Shown one piece after another: positions 1 to 7,702 of a DNA stretch of 64,000 nt (its first letter is position 1; every line of letters starts with the position of its first letter). The DNA comes from Paraburkholderia gardini (GTDB taxonomy: Bacteria; Pseudomonadota; Gammaproteobacteria; Burkholderiales; Burkholderiaceae). The notes under the pieces are model-generated. The model saw nothing but the letters and a program-made list of their open reading frames with translations, ran no database searches and was not told the origin of the DNA. The stretch spans positions 35,005 through 99,004 of the forward strand of contig NZ_CAJQYY010000028.1 in the NCBI RefSeq assembly GCF_907164575.1. Direction: 5' to 3'. Made by a program: the position numbers and the translations under genes.

Positions 1-2051
1 CGGACTCCTTCAGAAAACTCACGCCGCGTACGCAGTTTCGCAACCCGGTGATGTTCTGTGTGTACGTCGGCAGCATCCTGACGACGATCCTCTGGGTCGC
101 CGCGCTGGCCGGCCAGGCCGAAGCGCCCGCGGGTTTCATTCTCGCGGTCACGCTGTGGCTATGGTTCACGGTGCTGTTCGCGAACTTCGCGGAGGCGCTT
201 GCCGAAGGCCGTTCGAAGGCCCAGGCCGCGTCGCTGCGCAGCGCGAAGAAAGACGTGATGGCGAAGAAGCTCAACGAGCCGCATCCGAAGTCGCCGATCC
301 GCATCATGACCGCTACCGACCTGCGCCGCGGCGACGTCGTGCTCGTCGAAACCGGTGACGTGATTCCGGCCGACGGCGAAGTAATCGAAGGCGTCGCGTC
401 GGTCGATGAATCGGCCATCACCGGCGAATCCGCGCCGGTGATCCGCGAGTCGGGCGGCGACTTTTCGTCGGTGACGGGCGGCACGCGTGTGCTGTCGGAC
501 TGGATCGTCGTGAAGGTGACGGCCAATCCGGGCGAGGCGTTTCTCGACCGCATGATCGCGATGGTCGAAGGCGCGAAGCGTCAGAAGACGCCGAACGAAA
601 TCGCGCTGACGATCCTGCTCGTCGCGCTGACGATCGTGATGCTGCTCGCTACCGCGACGCTTCTGCCGTTCTCGATATTCGCCGTCGAGGCGGCGAAAGC
701 GGGCCACGTCGTGACGATCACGGCGCTCGTCGCGCTGCTCGTGTGCCTGATTCCGACGACGATCGGCGGCCTGCTGTCCGCCATCGGCGTGGCCGGCATG
801 AGCCGCATGATGCAGGCGAACGTGATCGCCACATCGGGCCGCGCGGTGGAAGCCGCGGGCGACGTCGACGTGCTGCTGCTCGACAAGACCGGCACGATCA
901 CGCTCGGCAACCGTCAGGCTTCGCTTTTCGTGCCCGCGCCCGGTGTCAGCGAGGAAATGCTGGCGGATGCGGCGCAGCTATCGTCGCTCGCCGACGAAAC
1001 ACCGGAAGGCCGCAGCATCGTGGTGCTCGCGAAGCAGCGCTTCAACATCCGTCAACGCGATATGGCGACGCTGCATCCGGTGTTCCTCGCCTTCAGCGCG
1101 CACACGCGGATGAGCGGCGTCGACCTGTCCCCCCAGGGACCTTCCTCCGGGGCGTCCCCCCGGGAGATCCGCAAGGGCGCCGCCGATGCCGTGAAGCATT
1201 ACGTCGAAGCGCACGGCGGTCGCTATCCGCAGGAAATCAGCAATGCGGTTGCCGAAGTCGCGCGGCGCGGCAGCACGCCGCTCGTGGTGGCGGAACAACT
1301 GGACGGCGCGGCGCGTGTGCTCGGTGTGATCGAACTGAAGGACGTCGTGAAGGGCGGCATCAAGGAGCGCTTTGCCGAACTGCGCAGGATGGGCATCAAG
1401 ACCGTGATGGTGACGGGCGACAACCGGCTGACCGCGGCGGCGATCGCAGCGGAAGCCGGTGTCGACGATTTCCTCGCCGAAGCCACGCCCGAAGCGAAGC
1501 TCTCGACGATCCGCGCGCATCAGGCCGAGGGCCGTCTCGTCGCGATGACCGGCGACGGCACGAACGACGCCCCGGCGCTCGCCCAGGCCGACGTCGCCGT
1601 GGCGATGAACACCGGCACGCAGGCGGCGAAGGAAGCCGGCAACATGGTCGACCTCGATTCGAATCCGACCAAGCTGATCGAGATCGTCGAGATCGGCAAG
1701 CAGATGCTGATGACGCGCGGCTCGCTCACGACGTTCTCGATTGCCAACGACGTCGCCAAGTACTTCGCGATCATTCCGGCCGCGTTCGCCACGACCTACC
1801 CGGCGTTGAACGCGCTGAACGTGATGCATCTCGCGACACCGGCGTCCGCGATCATGTCGGCGGTGATTTTCAACGCGCTGATCATCGTGATGCTGATTCC
1901 GCTCGCGCTGAAGGGGGTGCGCTACCGCCCGCTCGGCGCCGCGGTGCTGCTGCGTCGCAATCTGCTGGTGTATGGCCTCGGCGGGATCATCGTGCCGTTC
2001 ATCGGCATCAAGCTCATCGATATGGTGCTGGCCGCGTTCGGCTGGGTGTGA
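1..2051 (+). CDS. kdpB: K+-transporting ATPase subunit B, 5' end outside window
   Basis: Catalytic P-type ATPase subunit of the KdpFABC high-affinity potassium pump in the inner membrane. The frame is open from base 3, so only the first residues are missing; 682 are visible, about the length of E. coli KdpB. Seen: TGES actuator loop near 420-432, phosphorylation motif DKTGT with its Asp codon at 882, GDGTNDAP hinge at 1551-1574, and a hydrophobic C-terminal membrane domain. Odd: about nine extra residues (SPQGPSSGASP, 1128-1160) before REIRKG in the nucleotide-binding domain, coded by a C-run-rich palindrome-like stretch. kdpC follows after 39 bases. kdpA and kdpF are expected just upstream, outside the window. 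Confidence 0.97.
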   Translation, partial: DSFRKLTPRTQFRNPVMFCVYVGSILTTILWVAALAGQAEAPAGFILAVTLWLWFTVLFANFAEALAEGRSKAQAASLRSAKKDVMAKKLNEPHPKSPIRIMTATDLRRGDVVLVETGDVIPADGEVIEGVASVDESAITGESAPVIRESGGDFSSVTGGTRVLSDWIVVKVTANPGEAFLDRMIAMVEGAKRQKTPNEIALTILLVALTIVMLLATATLLPFSIFAVEAAKAGHVVTITALVALLVCLIPTTIGGLLSAIGVAGMSRMMQANVIATSGRAVEAAGDVDVLLLDKTGTITLGNRQASLFVPAPGVSEEMLADAAQLSSLADETPEGRSIVVLAKQRFNIRQRDMATLHPVFLAFSAHTRMSGVDLSPQGPSSGASPREIRKGAADAVKHYVEAHGGRYPQEISNAVAEVARRGSTPLVVAEQLDGAARVLGVIELKDVVKGGIKERFAELRRMGIKTVMVTGDNRLTAAAIAAEAGVDDFLAEATPEAKLSTIRAHQAEGRLVAMTGDGTNDAPALAQADVAVAMNTGTQAAKEAGNMVDLDSNPTKLIEIVEIGKQMLMTRGSLTTFSIANDVAKYFAIIPAAFATTYPALNALNVMHLATPASAIMSAVIFNALIIVMLIPLALKGVRYRPLGAAVLLRRNLLVYGLGGIIVPFIGIKLIDMVLAAFGWV

Positions 2052-2090
2052 TCAGGCCCGCTTCGGATCATTCAAAAGGAAACAGTCGTC

Positions 2091-2669
2091 ATGAAATCGC
2101 TATTTCGTCCGCTCATCGTGATCTTCGCCGTGCTCAGCGCGGTGACGGGTCTCGCGTATCCCGCGGTGATGACCGCGGTGGGGCAGGCTGCCTTCCACGA
2201 TCAGGCGAACGGCAGTCTCGTCGAAGTGAACGGCAAGGTGGTCGGCTCGACGCTGATCGGCCAGCAGTTCGACGCGCCGCAGTATTTCTGGGGTCGCCTG
2301 TCGGCTACCGCGCCGATGCCGTACAACGCGCAAGGCTCATCAGGCTCGAACATCGGCCCGACCAACCCGGCGCTTGTCGATGAAGTCAAAGGCCGCATCG
2401 ACGCGCTGAAGGCCGCCGGCACCGACATGTCGCAGCCGGTGCCGGTCGATCTCGTGACGTCGTCGGCCAGCGGGCTCGATCCCGAGATCAGCCCGGCCGC
2501 GGCGGCGTATCAGATCGCACGCGTCGCGAAGGCGCGCGGGATGAACGCAAACGATGTGCAGGCACTGGTGGACCGTTATACGAGCGGGCGTCAGTTCGGC
2601 ATCCTCGGCGAATCGCGCGTGAACGTGCTGGCGTTGAATCTCGCGCTCGACGCCGCGCATCGCGGATAG
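2091..2669 (+). CDS. kdpC: K+-transporting ATPase subunit C
   Basis: KdpC stabilises the KdpFABC complex and is thought to help nucleotide binding by KdpB. It has 192 residues, normal for the family. An N-terminal membrane anchor (residues about 7-27) precedes a periplasmic domain with the conserved segments QFDAPQYFWGR and GSSGSNIGPTNPAL, typical of KdpC. A ribosome binding site (aaaggaaa) lies just before the ATG. It follows kdpB in the same operon and is separated from kdpD by about 170 bases, in which I see no gene. Confidence 0.97.
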   Translation: MKSLFRPLIVIFAVLSAVTGLAYPAVMTAVGQAAFHDQANGSLVEVNGKVVGSTLIGQQFDAPQYFWGRLSATAPMPYNAQGSSGSNIGPTNPALVDEVKGRIDALKAAGTDMSQPVPVDLVTSSASGLDPEISPAAAAYQIARVAKARGMNANDVQALVDRYTSGRQFGILGESRVNVLALNLALDAAHRG

Positions 2670-2836
2670 TTTTTGACGGGTGACATGCAGCAGGTGCACG
2701 TCAGGGCGGCGCTCGCGCGCCGCCTTTTGCGTTCGCACGGGCGCATCAAATTGCAGCGGATTCACTGGCGTGCGACCATGCACAGATGACCTGCCGCCCG
2801 CGCGCACGCCGCGGCGGCAACCTGGAACGACTACGC

Positions 2837-5662
2837 ATGAACCGACCCGATCCCGATGCGCTCCTCGACCGGCTGCAGCGCGAGGAAGCCAGAAGCCAGC
2901 GTGGCAGGCTGAAGATTTTCTTCGGCGCTTCGGCGGGCGTGGGAAAAACGTATGCGATGCTGCAGGCGGCGCGCCGTCGTGCCGACGAGGGCGTCGACGT
3001 GGTCGTCGGCATTGCGGAAACGCACGGGCGCACCGAAACCGCCGCGGTGCTCGACGGCCTCGATGTGCTGCCGCTTGCGCAGATTGAATATCGCGGCCGC
3101 AAGCTCGGCGAATTCGATCTCGACGCCGCGCTCGCGCGCAAGCCGCAACTGATCCTCGTCGACGAGCTCGCGCATTCGAACGTCCCCGGCGCGCGACATC
3201 TGAAGCGCTGGCAGGACGTCCACGAACTGCTCGACGCCGGCATCGAGGTCTATACGACGGTCAACGTGCAGCACCTCGAAAGCCTCAACGACGTGGTCGG
3301 ACAGATCACCGGCATTCGGGTCTGGGAGACGGTGCCCGACCGCGTGTTCGACGGCGCGGATGAAGTCACGCTCGTCGATCTGCCGGCCGAGGAGCTGCTC
3401 GACCGGATGCGCGACGGCAAGGTCTATCTGCCGCAGCAGGCCGAGCGCGCGGTGCGCAATTTCTTTCGCAAAGGCAATCTGATCGCGTTGCGCGAACTCG
3501 CGTTGCGGCGCACGGCCGACCGGGTCGATGCGCAGATGCGCGAATACCGCGCCGACCAGTCGATCCAGCGTATCTGGCAGGCGCGCGACCGTCTGCTCGT
3601 CTGCGTCGGACCCGGACCGGATGCGCCCATGCTCGTGCGTGGCGCCGCGCGCCTCGCCGCGAGTCTGCGGGCCGACTGGATCGCCGTGTATGTCGAGACG
3701 CCGAAGCTGCAACGGCTGCCCGACGCGCGGCGCGAGCGCACGCTCAACGCGCTGAAGCTCGCCGCCGAACTCGGCGCGGAAACCGCGACGCTCGCCGGCA
3801 ACGATGCCGTCGCCGCGCTGATCGGCTATGCGCGGGTGCGCAACGTATCGAAGCTCGTGGCCGGTGCTTCGTCGCGTTCGGGTTTTACGCGCTGGGTTCG
3901 CCGTCCGCTGGGCGATCGCATCGCGGAGCGCGCGGGCGACCTCGATCTGACGTTGATCGGCGCGCCGCACGAAAGCGATGCCAGCGTGCGCCACGCGCCG
4001 CTGGATGCCGGCGCAAGCGCATGGCGGGACGCGCTGGGCGCGGTCCGCGAGCGACGTTCGTCGCCGTCCGCGTATGGCGGGGCACTGGCGATCTGCTCGG
4101 TCATCACGGTGGTGGCGAGCCGGCTCGAGAATCACATCGATCTGACCAATCTCGTCATGCTGTATCTGCTCGGCGTGATTTTCGCGGCGGCAAAGCTGGG
4201 GCGCGGCCCGGGCGTCGTGCTGTCGTTCATGAGCGTCGCGGCATTCGATTTCTTTTTCGTGCCGCCGCGTATGTCGCTGTCGGTGACGGATACGCAATAT
4301 CTGCTGACGTTCCTCGGCATGCTGCTGACGGCGCTCGTGATCAGCCATCTGACGTCGAGCCTGCGCCACGAGGCGAGCGTCGCGCGGCGCCGCGAGCAGC
4401 GCACCGGGGCGATGTACGAAATGGCGCGCGAACTGGCTGCGGCGCTTGCGACCGAACAGATCGTCGGCATCGGTAGCCGGCATGTGAGCGACGTGTTTCG
4501 CGCGCGCGTCGCGATCCTTTTGCCCGACAGCGCCGATCAGGTCAGGCAGAAGATCGAGGAAACCGATCCGGCCGTCACGCTCGATGGTGCCGCGCTCGAT
4601 ATCGACGTGGGACAGTGGGTCTACGACCAGCAGAAACCGGCGGGCCACGGTACCGATACGCTGCCGGCCGCCACCGCGCTCTATCTGCCGTTAAAGGCGC
4701 CGATGCGCACGCGCGGCGTGCTCGCGGTCGTCACGCGAGACGATCGCGAGCTCGACGTGCCGGAACAGCAGCGTATGCTCGACGCCTTCGCCGCGCAGAT
4801 CGCGCTCGCGCTCGAACGCGTGCATTACGTCGACATCGCGCGCGATGCGCTCGTGAACATGGAATCGGAGCGCCTGCGCAATTCATTGCTGTCGGCGATT
4901 TCGCACGACCTGCGCACGCCGCTGACGGCGATCGTCGGCTTTTCATCGATGCTTGCGCAGCAGCATGAAGCGAACGTGGAGCCGAAACCCGGCGACGATC
5001 TCGTCGACGCGATTCACGAAGAAGCGCTGCGGATGACGGGGATCGTCACGAATCTTCTCGACATGGCACGGCTTCAGGCGGGCGGCTTGCAGCTGAATCG
5101 CCAGTGGTCGCTGCTCGAGGAGACGGTGGGCGCCGCGTTGCGCGCGTGCCGCCGGGTGCTGGCGCGGCATCCGGTGCAGGTGAAGCTGCCGCTCGATCTG
5201 CCGCTGCTTCAGCTCGACGCGGTGTTGATGGAGCGGCTCTTTTCGAACCTGTTCGAAAACGCCGCGAAATACGCGCCGCTGGATACGCCGCTTGCGATCG
5301 GCGCCGAACGCATCGAAGACGACGGCAAGCCGTTCGTGCGCGTGACTGTCGACGATGCCGGCCCGGGTTTGCCTGCCGGCATGGAAACGCGCGTGTTCGA
5401 GAAATTCACGCGCGGCGAGAAGGAATCGGCGAAGCCTGGCATCGGCTTGGGGCTTGCAATCTGCCGCGCGATCGTCGACGCGCATGGCGGTACAATCGGC
5501 GCGGCCAGTCGCGTCGCATCCGACGGACGGATCGAAGGCGCGCGCTTCTGGTTCACGTTGCCGGTGGAGACCCCACCACCCGAACCCGAAGCGTCCGATT
5601 TGCTGGATTCGTTCGATGAGCCGGATGTACCCGCGCCAATTTCAAAGCCCGCCCATGAGTGA
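2837..5662 (+). CDS. kdpD: Sensor histidine kinase KdpD
   Basis: Membrane sensor kinase that controls kdp expression with KdpE in response to low K+ or ionic stress. The ATG at 2837 gives 941 residues and places the conserved KdpD domain (Walker A GASAGVGKT near residue 30, Walker B LILVDELAH) at the N-terminus as in homologues; an upstream in-frame ATG at 2786 adds only low-complexity Arg-rich sequence. After it come a Usp-like domain, a DUF4118 four-helix membrane segment (about 420-510), a GAF-like region, the H-box SHDLRTPLTAIVGF and the ATPase motifs NAAKYAP and GIGLGLAIC. Its stop overlaps the start of kdpE by 8 bases, indicating translational coupling. Confidence 0.96.
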   Translation: MNRPDPDALLDRLQREEARSQRGRLKIFFGASAGVGKTYAMLQAARRRADEGVDVVVGIAETHGRTETAAVLDGLDVLPLAQIEYRGRKLGEFDLDAALARKPQLILVDELAHSNVPGARHLKRWQDVHELLDAGIEVYTTVNVQHLESLNDVVGQITGIRVWETVPDRVFDGADEVTLVDLPAEELLDRMRDGKVYLPQQAERAVRNFFRKGNLIALRELALRRTADRVDAQMREYRADQSIQRIWQARDRLLVCVGPGPDAPMLVRGAARLAASLRADWIAVYVETPKLQRLPDARRERTLNALKLAAELGAETATLAGNDAVAALIGYARVRNVSKLVAGASSRSGFTRWVRRPLGDRIAERAGDLDLTLIGAPHESDASVRHAPLDAGASAWRDALGAVRERRSSPSAYGGALAICSVITVVASRLENHIDLTNLVMLYLLGVIFAAAKLGRGPGVVLSFMSVAAFDFFFVPPRMSLSVTDTQYLLTFLGMLLTALVISHLTSSLRHEASVARRREQRTGAMYEMARELAAALATEQIVGIGSRHVSDVFRARVAILLPDSADQVRQKIEETDPAVTLDGAALDIDVGQWVYDQQKPAGHGTDTLPAATALYLPLKAPMRTRGVLAVVTRDDRELDVPEQQRMLDAFAAQIALALERVHYVDIARDALVNMESERLRNSLLSAISHDLRTPLTAIVGFSSMLAQQHEANVEPKPGDDLVDAIHEEALRMTGIVTNLLDMARLQAGGLQLNRQWSLLEETVGAALRACRRVLARHPVQVKLPLDLPLLQLDAVLMERLFSNLFENAAKYAPLDTPLAIGAERIEDDGKPFVRVTVDDAGPGLPAGMETRVFEKFTRGEKESAKPGIGLGLAICRAIVDAHGGTIGAASRVASDGRIEGARFWFTLPVETPPPEPEASDLLDSFDEPDVPAPISKPAHE

Positions 5663-6353
5663 CCCGAGCATTACCGTCGTGCTGATCGAAGACGAAAAAC
5701 AGATCCGGCGCTTCGTGCGCACGTCACTGGAAGGCGAGGGCATGGTGGTCCACGACGCGGAGACCGGCAAGCAGGGTCTCGTCGAAGCCGCCACGCGCAA
5801 ACCCGATCTGGTGATCGTCGATCTGGGCCTGCCCGACACCGACGGCCTCGACGTGATCCGCGAACTGCGCGGCTGGAGCGAACTGCCGGTCATCGTGCTG
5901 TCGGCACGCACGCAGGAAAGCGAAAAGGTCGCGGCCCTCGACGCCGGCGCGGACGATTACCTGACCAAGCCGTTCGGTGTGTCCGAACTGCTCGCGCGGA
6001 TCCGCGCGCATTTGCGCCGGCGCAACCATGGCGGGGCGAGCGAAGCGCCGCAGGTCCATTTCGGCGCGATCACGGTCGATCTGGCGTTGCGCCAGGTGAC
6101 CCGTGAAGGCGCGCCCGTGCATCTGACGCCGCTCGAATACCGTCTGCTCGCCACGCTCGTGCGCCACGCCGGCCGCGTGCTGACGCACCGTCAACTGCTG
6201 CGCGATGTGTGGGGCCCCTCGCACGTCGAAAGTCATCACTACCTGCGCATCTACATGGCGCATCTGCGGCAGAAACTGGAGCGCGATCCGGCCCAGCCGG
6301 AACATATCGTGACCGAAACGGGTGTCGGCTACCGGCTCGTCGGCGCCACATGA
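5655..6353 (+). CDS. kdpE: Response regulator KdpE
   Basis: OmpR/PhoB-family DNA-binding response regulator, partner of KdpD and activator of kdp transcription. 232 residues. The receiver domain has the acidic pair in LIEDEKQIRR, the phosphoacceptor Asp in VIVDLGLPDTDG, and the Lys of YLTKPFG. The C-terminal winged helix spans about 130-230 (HLTPLEYRLLATLVRHAG). The start is the ATG inside the end of kdpD (8-base overlap); a longer upstream frame reads through kdpD and is not real. The kdp operon ends here; within the next 50 bases a new promoter begins. Confidence 0.97.
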   Translation: MSDPSITVVLIEDEKQIRRFVRTSLEGEGMVVHDAETGKQGLVEAATRKPDLVIVDLGLPDTDGLDVIRELRGWSELPVIVLSARTQESEKVAALDAGADDYLTKPFGVSELLARIRAHLRRRNHGGASEAPQVHFGAITVDLALRQVTREGAPVHLTPLEYRLLATLVRHAGRVLTHRQLLRDVWGPSHVESHHYLRIYMAHLRQKLERDPAQPEHIVTETGVGYRLVGAT

Positions 6354-6401
6354 TCATATGATTCCGGATATCCCGGCCCGGCGCGGCCAGATCCGTCTTG
6401 A

Positions 6402-6407
6402 TATAAT
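6402..6407 (+). promoter_or_regulatory. -10 box (TATAAT) of the riboswitch-sugE transcript
   Basis: A perfect TATAAT sits 12 bases upstream of the first riboswitch hairpin, which places transcription start at about 6413-6416, immediately before the aptamer. No good -35 box is present at 17 bases (cggcgc). Seen in the sequence; promoter activity is inferred. Confidence 0.55.
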
Positions 6408-6418
6408 CGCGACTGTGT

Positions 6419-6480
6419 AAGGACGACCTTGCACGTGTTCTGTATAGCCGGGACGACCCCATCTCATCCATGGAGGTCCC
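6419..6480 (+). promoter_or_regulatory. Guanidine-II (mini-ykkC) riboswitch
   Basis: Two short hairpins carry identical ACGA tetraloops: AAGG-ACGA-CCTT at 6419-6430 and GGG-ACGA-CCC at 6450-6459, separated by 19 bases. This is the defining layout of the mini-ykkC motif, established as the guanidine-II riboswitch. It lies directly before an SMR exporter gene, the commonest context for this class. The Shine-Dalgarno sequence GGAGG is at 6472-6476, and GTCCC at 6476-6480 can pair with GGGAC of the second hairpin (6450-6454). This suggests the usual ON switch: guanidine stabilises both hairpins and frees the ribosome binding site. Hairpins and loops are seen; ligand and mechanism are by family. 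Confidence 0.9.
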
Positions 6481-6482
6481 TC

Positions 6483-6803
6483 GTGTCCTGGATTCTTCTT
6501 TTTATCGCCGGTTTGCTGGAAGTCGCATGGGCGGCCGGTCTCAAATCCTCCGAAGGTTTCACGCGTTTCTGGCCGTCGGCGTTCACGGTCGTGACGGCGC
6601 TCGGCAGTTTCATCCTGCTCGCGATGGCCATGCGCCAGTTGCCGCTCGGCACGGCTTACGCCGTCTGGACGGGCATCGGCGCGGTCGGCGCATTCATCTT
6701 CGGCATCGTGATGCTGGGCGAGGCGCTGACGGCGGCGCGGGTGGCGAGCGCGGCGCTGATCGTCGTCGGGTTGATCGGGCTGAAGCTGTCTTCGGGCCAC
6801 TGA
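6483..6803 (+). CDS. sugE: SMR-family guanidinium exporter (SugE/Gdx)
   Basis: Four-helix small multidrug resistance protein of the SugE/Gdx subtype, which exports guanidinium in exchange for protons. The GTG at 6483 sits 6 bases after a strong GGAGG and gives 106 residues starting VSWILLFIAGLLEVAWA, matching the family length of about 105. The membrane-embedded Glu of helix 1 (GLLEVAWA) and the helix 3 segment GTAYAVWTGIGA are present. The longer upstream frame would translate the riboswitch and is rejected. Control by the guanidine-II riboswitch supports guanidinium rather than drug export. Single-gene transcription unit. Confidence 0.93.
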   Translation: MSWILLFIAGLLEVAWAAGLKSSEGFTRFWPSAFTVVTALGSFILLAMAMRQLPLGTAYAVWTGIGAVGAFIFGIVMLGEALTAARVASAALIVVGLIGLKLSSGH

Positions 6804-7090
6804 GCGCACCGGTTACAGGCGGAGCGCCCCGCCCCGCCCGTGGATGTCGCGCAACGCCGGGTGTCCTTCCCGGACGTCATTCAGCGGCCTGCGAATCAAC
6901 GTGGCTATAATGAAACCAGATCCAGTCACAAAGAGCCTCGCGCGGCTGGTCTGGCGTCGCTTCGGGTCTGATCGACCGCGCTGGCGCAGCGAGATCCGTC
7001 ACCGTGCCGGCCAGTGGGTTCGCCATGCACGTCGCCCGTGCGACGCGCGTGAACGACCGTCCACCAGGTGCAGCGCGTCAGGAGGCAGCC

Positions 7091-7702
7091 ATGCTTGAAT
7101 CACTTTCGCTTGCAGCAGGCCTTTCCTGGGGTAGCGGCTTGCGCCTCTATCTGACTGTGTTGCTGGCTGGCATCTTCGAACGGCTTGGCTTCATCCATCT
7201 TCCCGAAACGCTGTCCGTACTGTCGTCGCCGTGGGTCATCGGCGCCGCCGCGGTGCTGACCGTCGCTGAATTCCTCGCCGACAAGATTCCCGCGTTCGAT
7301 TCCCTCTGGGACGCGATTCACACCTTCATCCGCATTCCCGCTGGTGCGATGCTTGCAGCCGGTGCGCTCGGGCACGCCGATCCGGCGCTGCTGACCGTCG
7401 CGGCGCTCGCGGGCGGCACGCTCGCCGGCACCGCGCATCTGGCGAAGGCCGGCACGCGGGCGCTGATCAATCTCTCGCCGGAACCGGTGTCGAACGTGGT
7501 CGCGTCTTCCGCGGAGGATGGGCTCGTGTTCGGCGGCCTGCTGCTCGCGCTCTTCGTGCCGTTCCTGTTCCTGCTGCTGCTGATCGGTTTCCTGATGGCG
7601 GCCGCGTGGGCGTTGCCGCGTTTGTGGCGCGGCGTGCAGGGCGGTTTTCGTGGGATGGCGAACCATATGGTGTCGCGACTCGTCAGGAGCCGGCACGATT
7701 GA
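7091..7702 (+). CDS. DUF4126 membrane protein
   Basis: Integral membrane protein of 203 residues with the DUF4126 pattern: an N-terminal SLAAGLSWGSGLRLYLTVL segment, a middle DKIPAFDSLWDAIHTFIRIPAGA segment and two C-terminal hydrophobic helices. The function of the family is unknown to me. The ATG at 7091 follows a strong AGGAGG; upstream in-frame starts add unconserved Arg-rich sequence. Its stop codon overlaps the probable TTG start of the next gene, an ABC-type permease, so the two are probably co-translated. A TATAAT at 6906-6911 could be its -10 box, without a clear -35. Confidence 0.85.
   Translation: MLESLSLAAGLSWGSGLRLYLTVLLAGIFERLGFIHLPETLSVLSSPWVIGAAAVLTVAEFLADKIPAFDSLWDAIHTFIRIPAGAMLAAGALGHADPALLTVAALAGGTLAGTAHLAKAGTRALINLSPEPVSNVVASSAEDGLVFGGLLLALFVPFLFLLLLIGFLMAAAWALPRLWRGVQGGFRGMANHMVSRLVRSRHD

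Noticed and set aside
1128..1160. A frameshift or assembly error in kdpB
   Set aside because: The reading frame is conserved on both sides and the protein continues normally to its end; it is an in-frame insertion.
6429..6482. An N-terminal extension of the SMR exporter
   Set aside because: It would translate the riboswitch. The GTG at 6483 has a strong ribosome binding site and gives the usual length.
6906..6911. TATAAT before the DUF4126 gene as a confident promoter
   Set aside because: No acceptable -35 box at 16-18 bases; mentioned only as a possibility under that gene.
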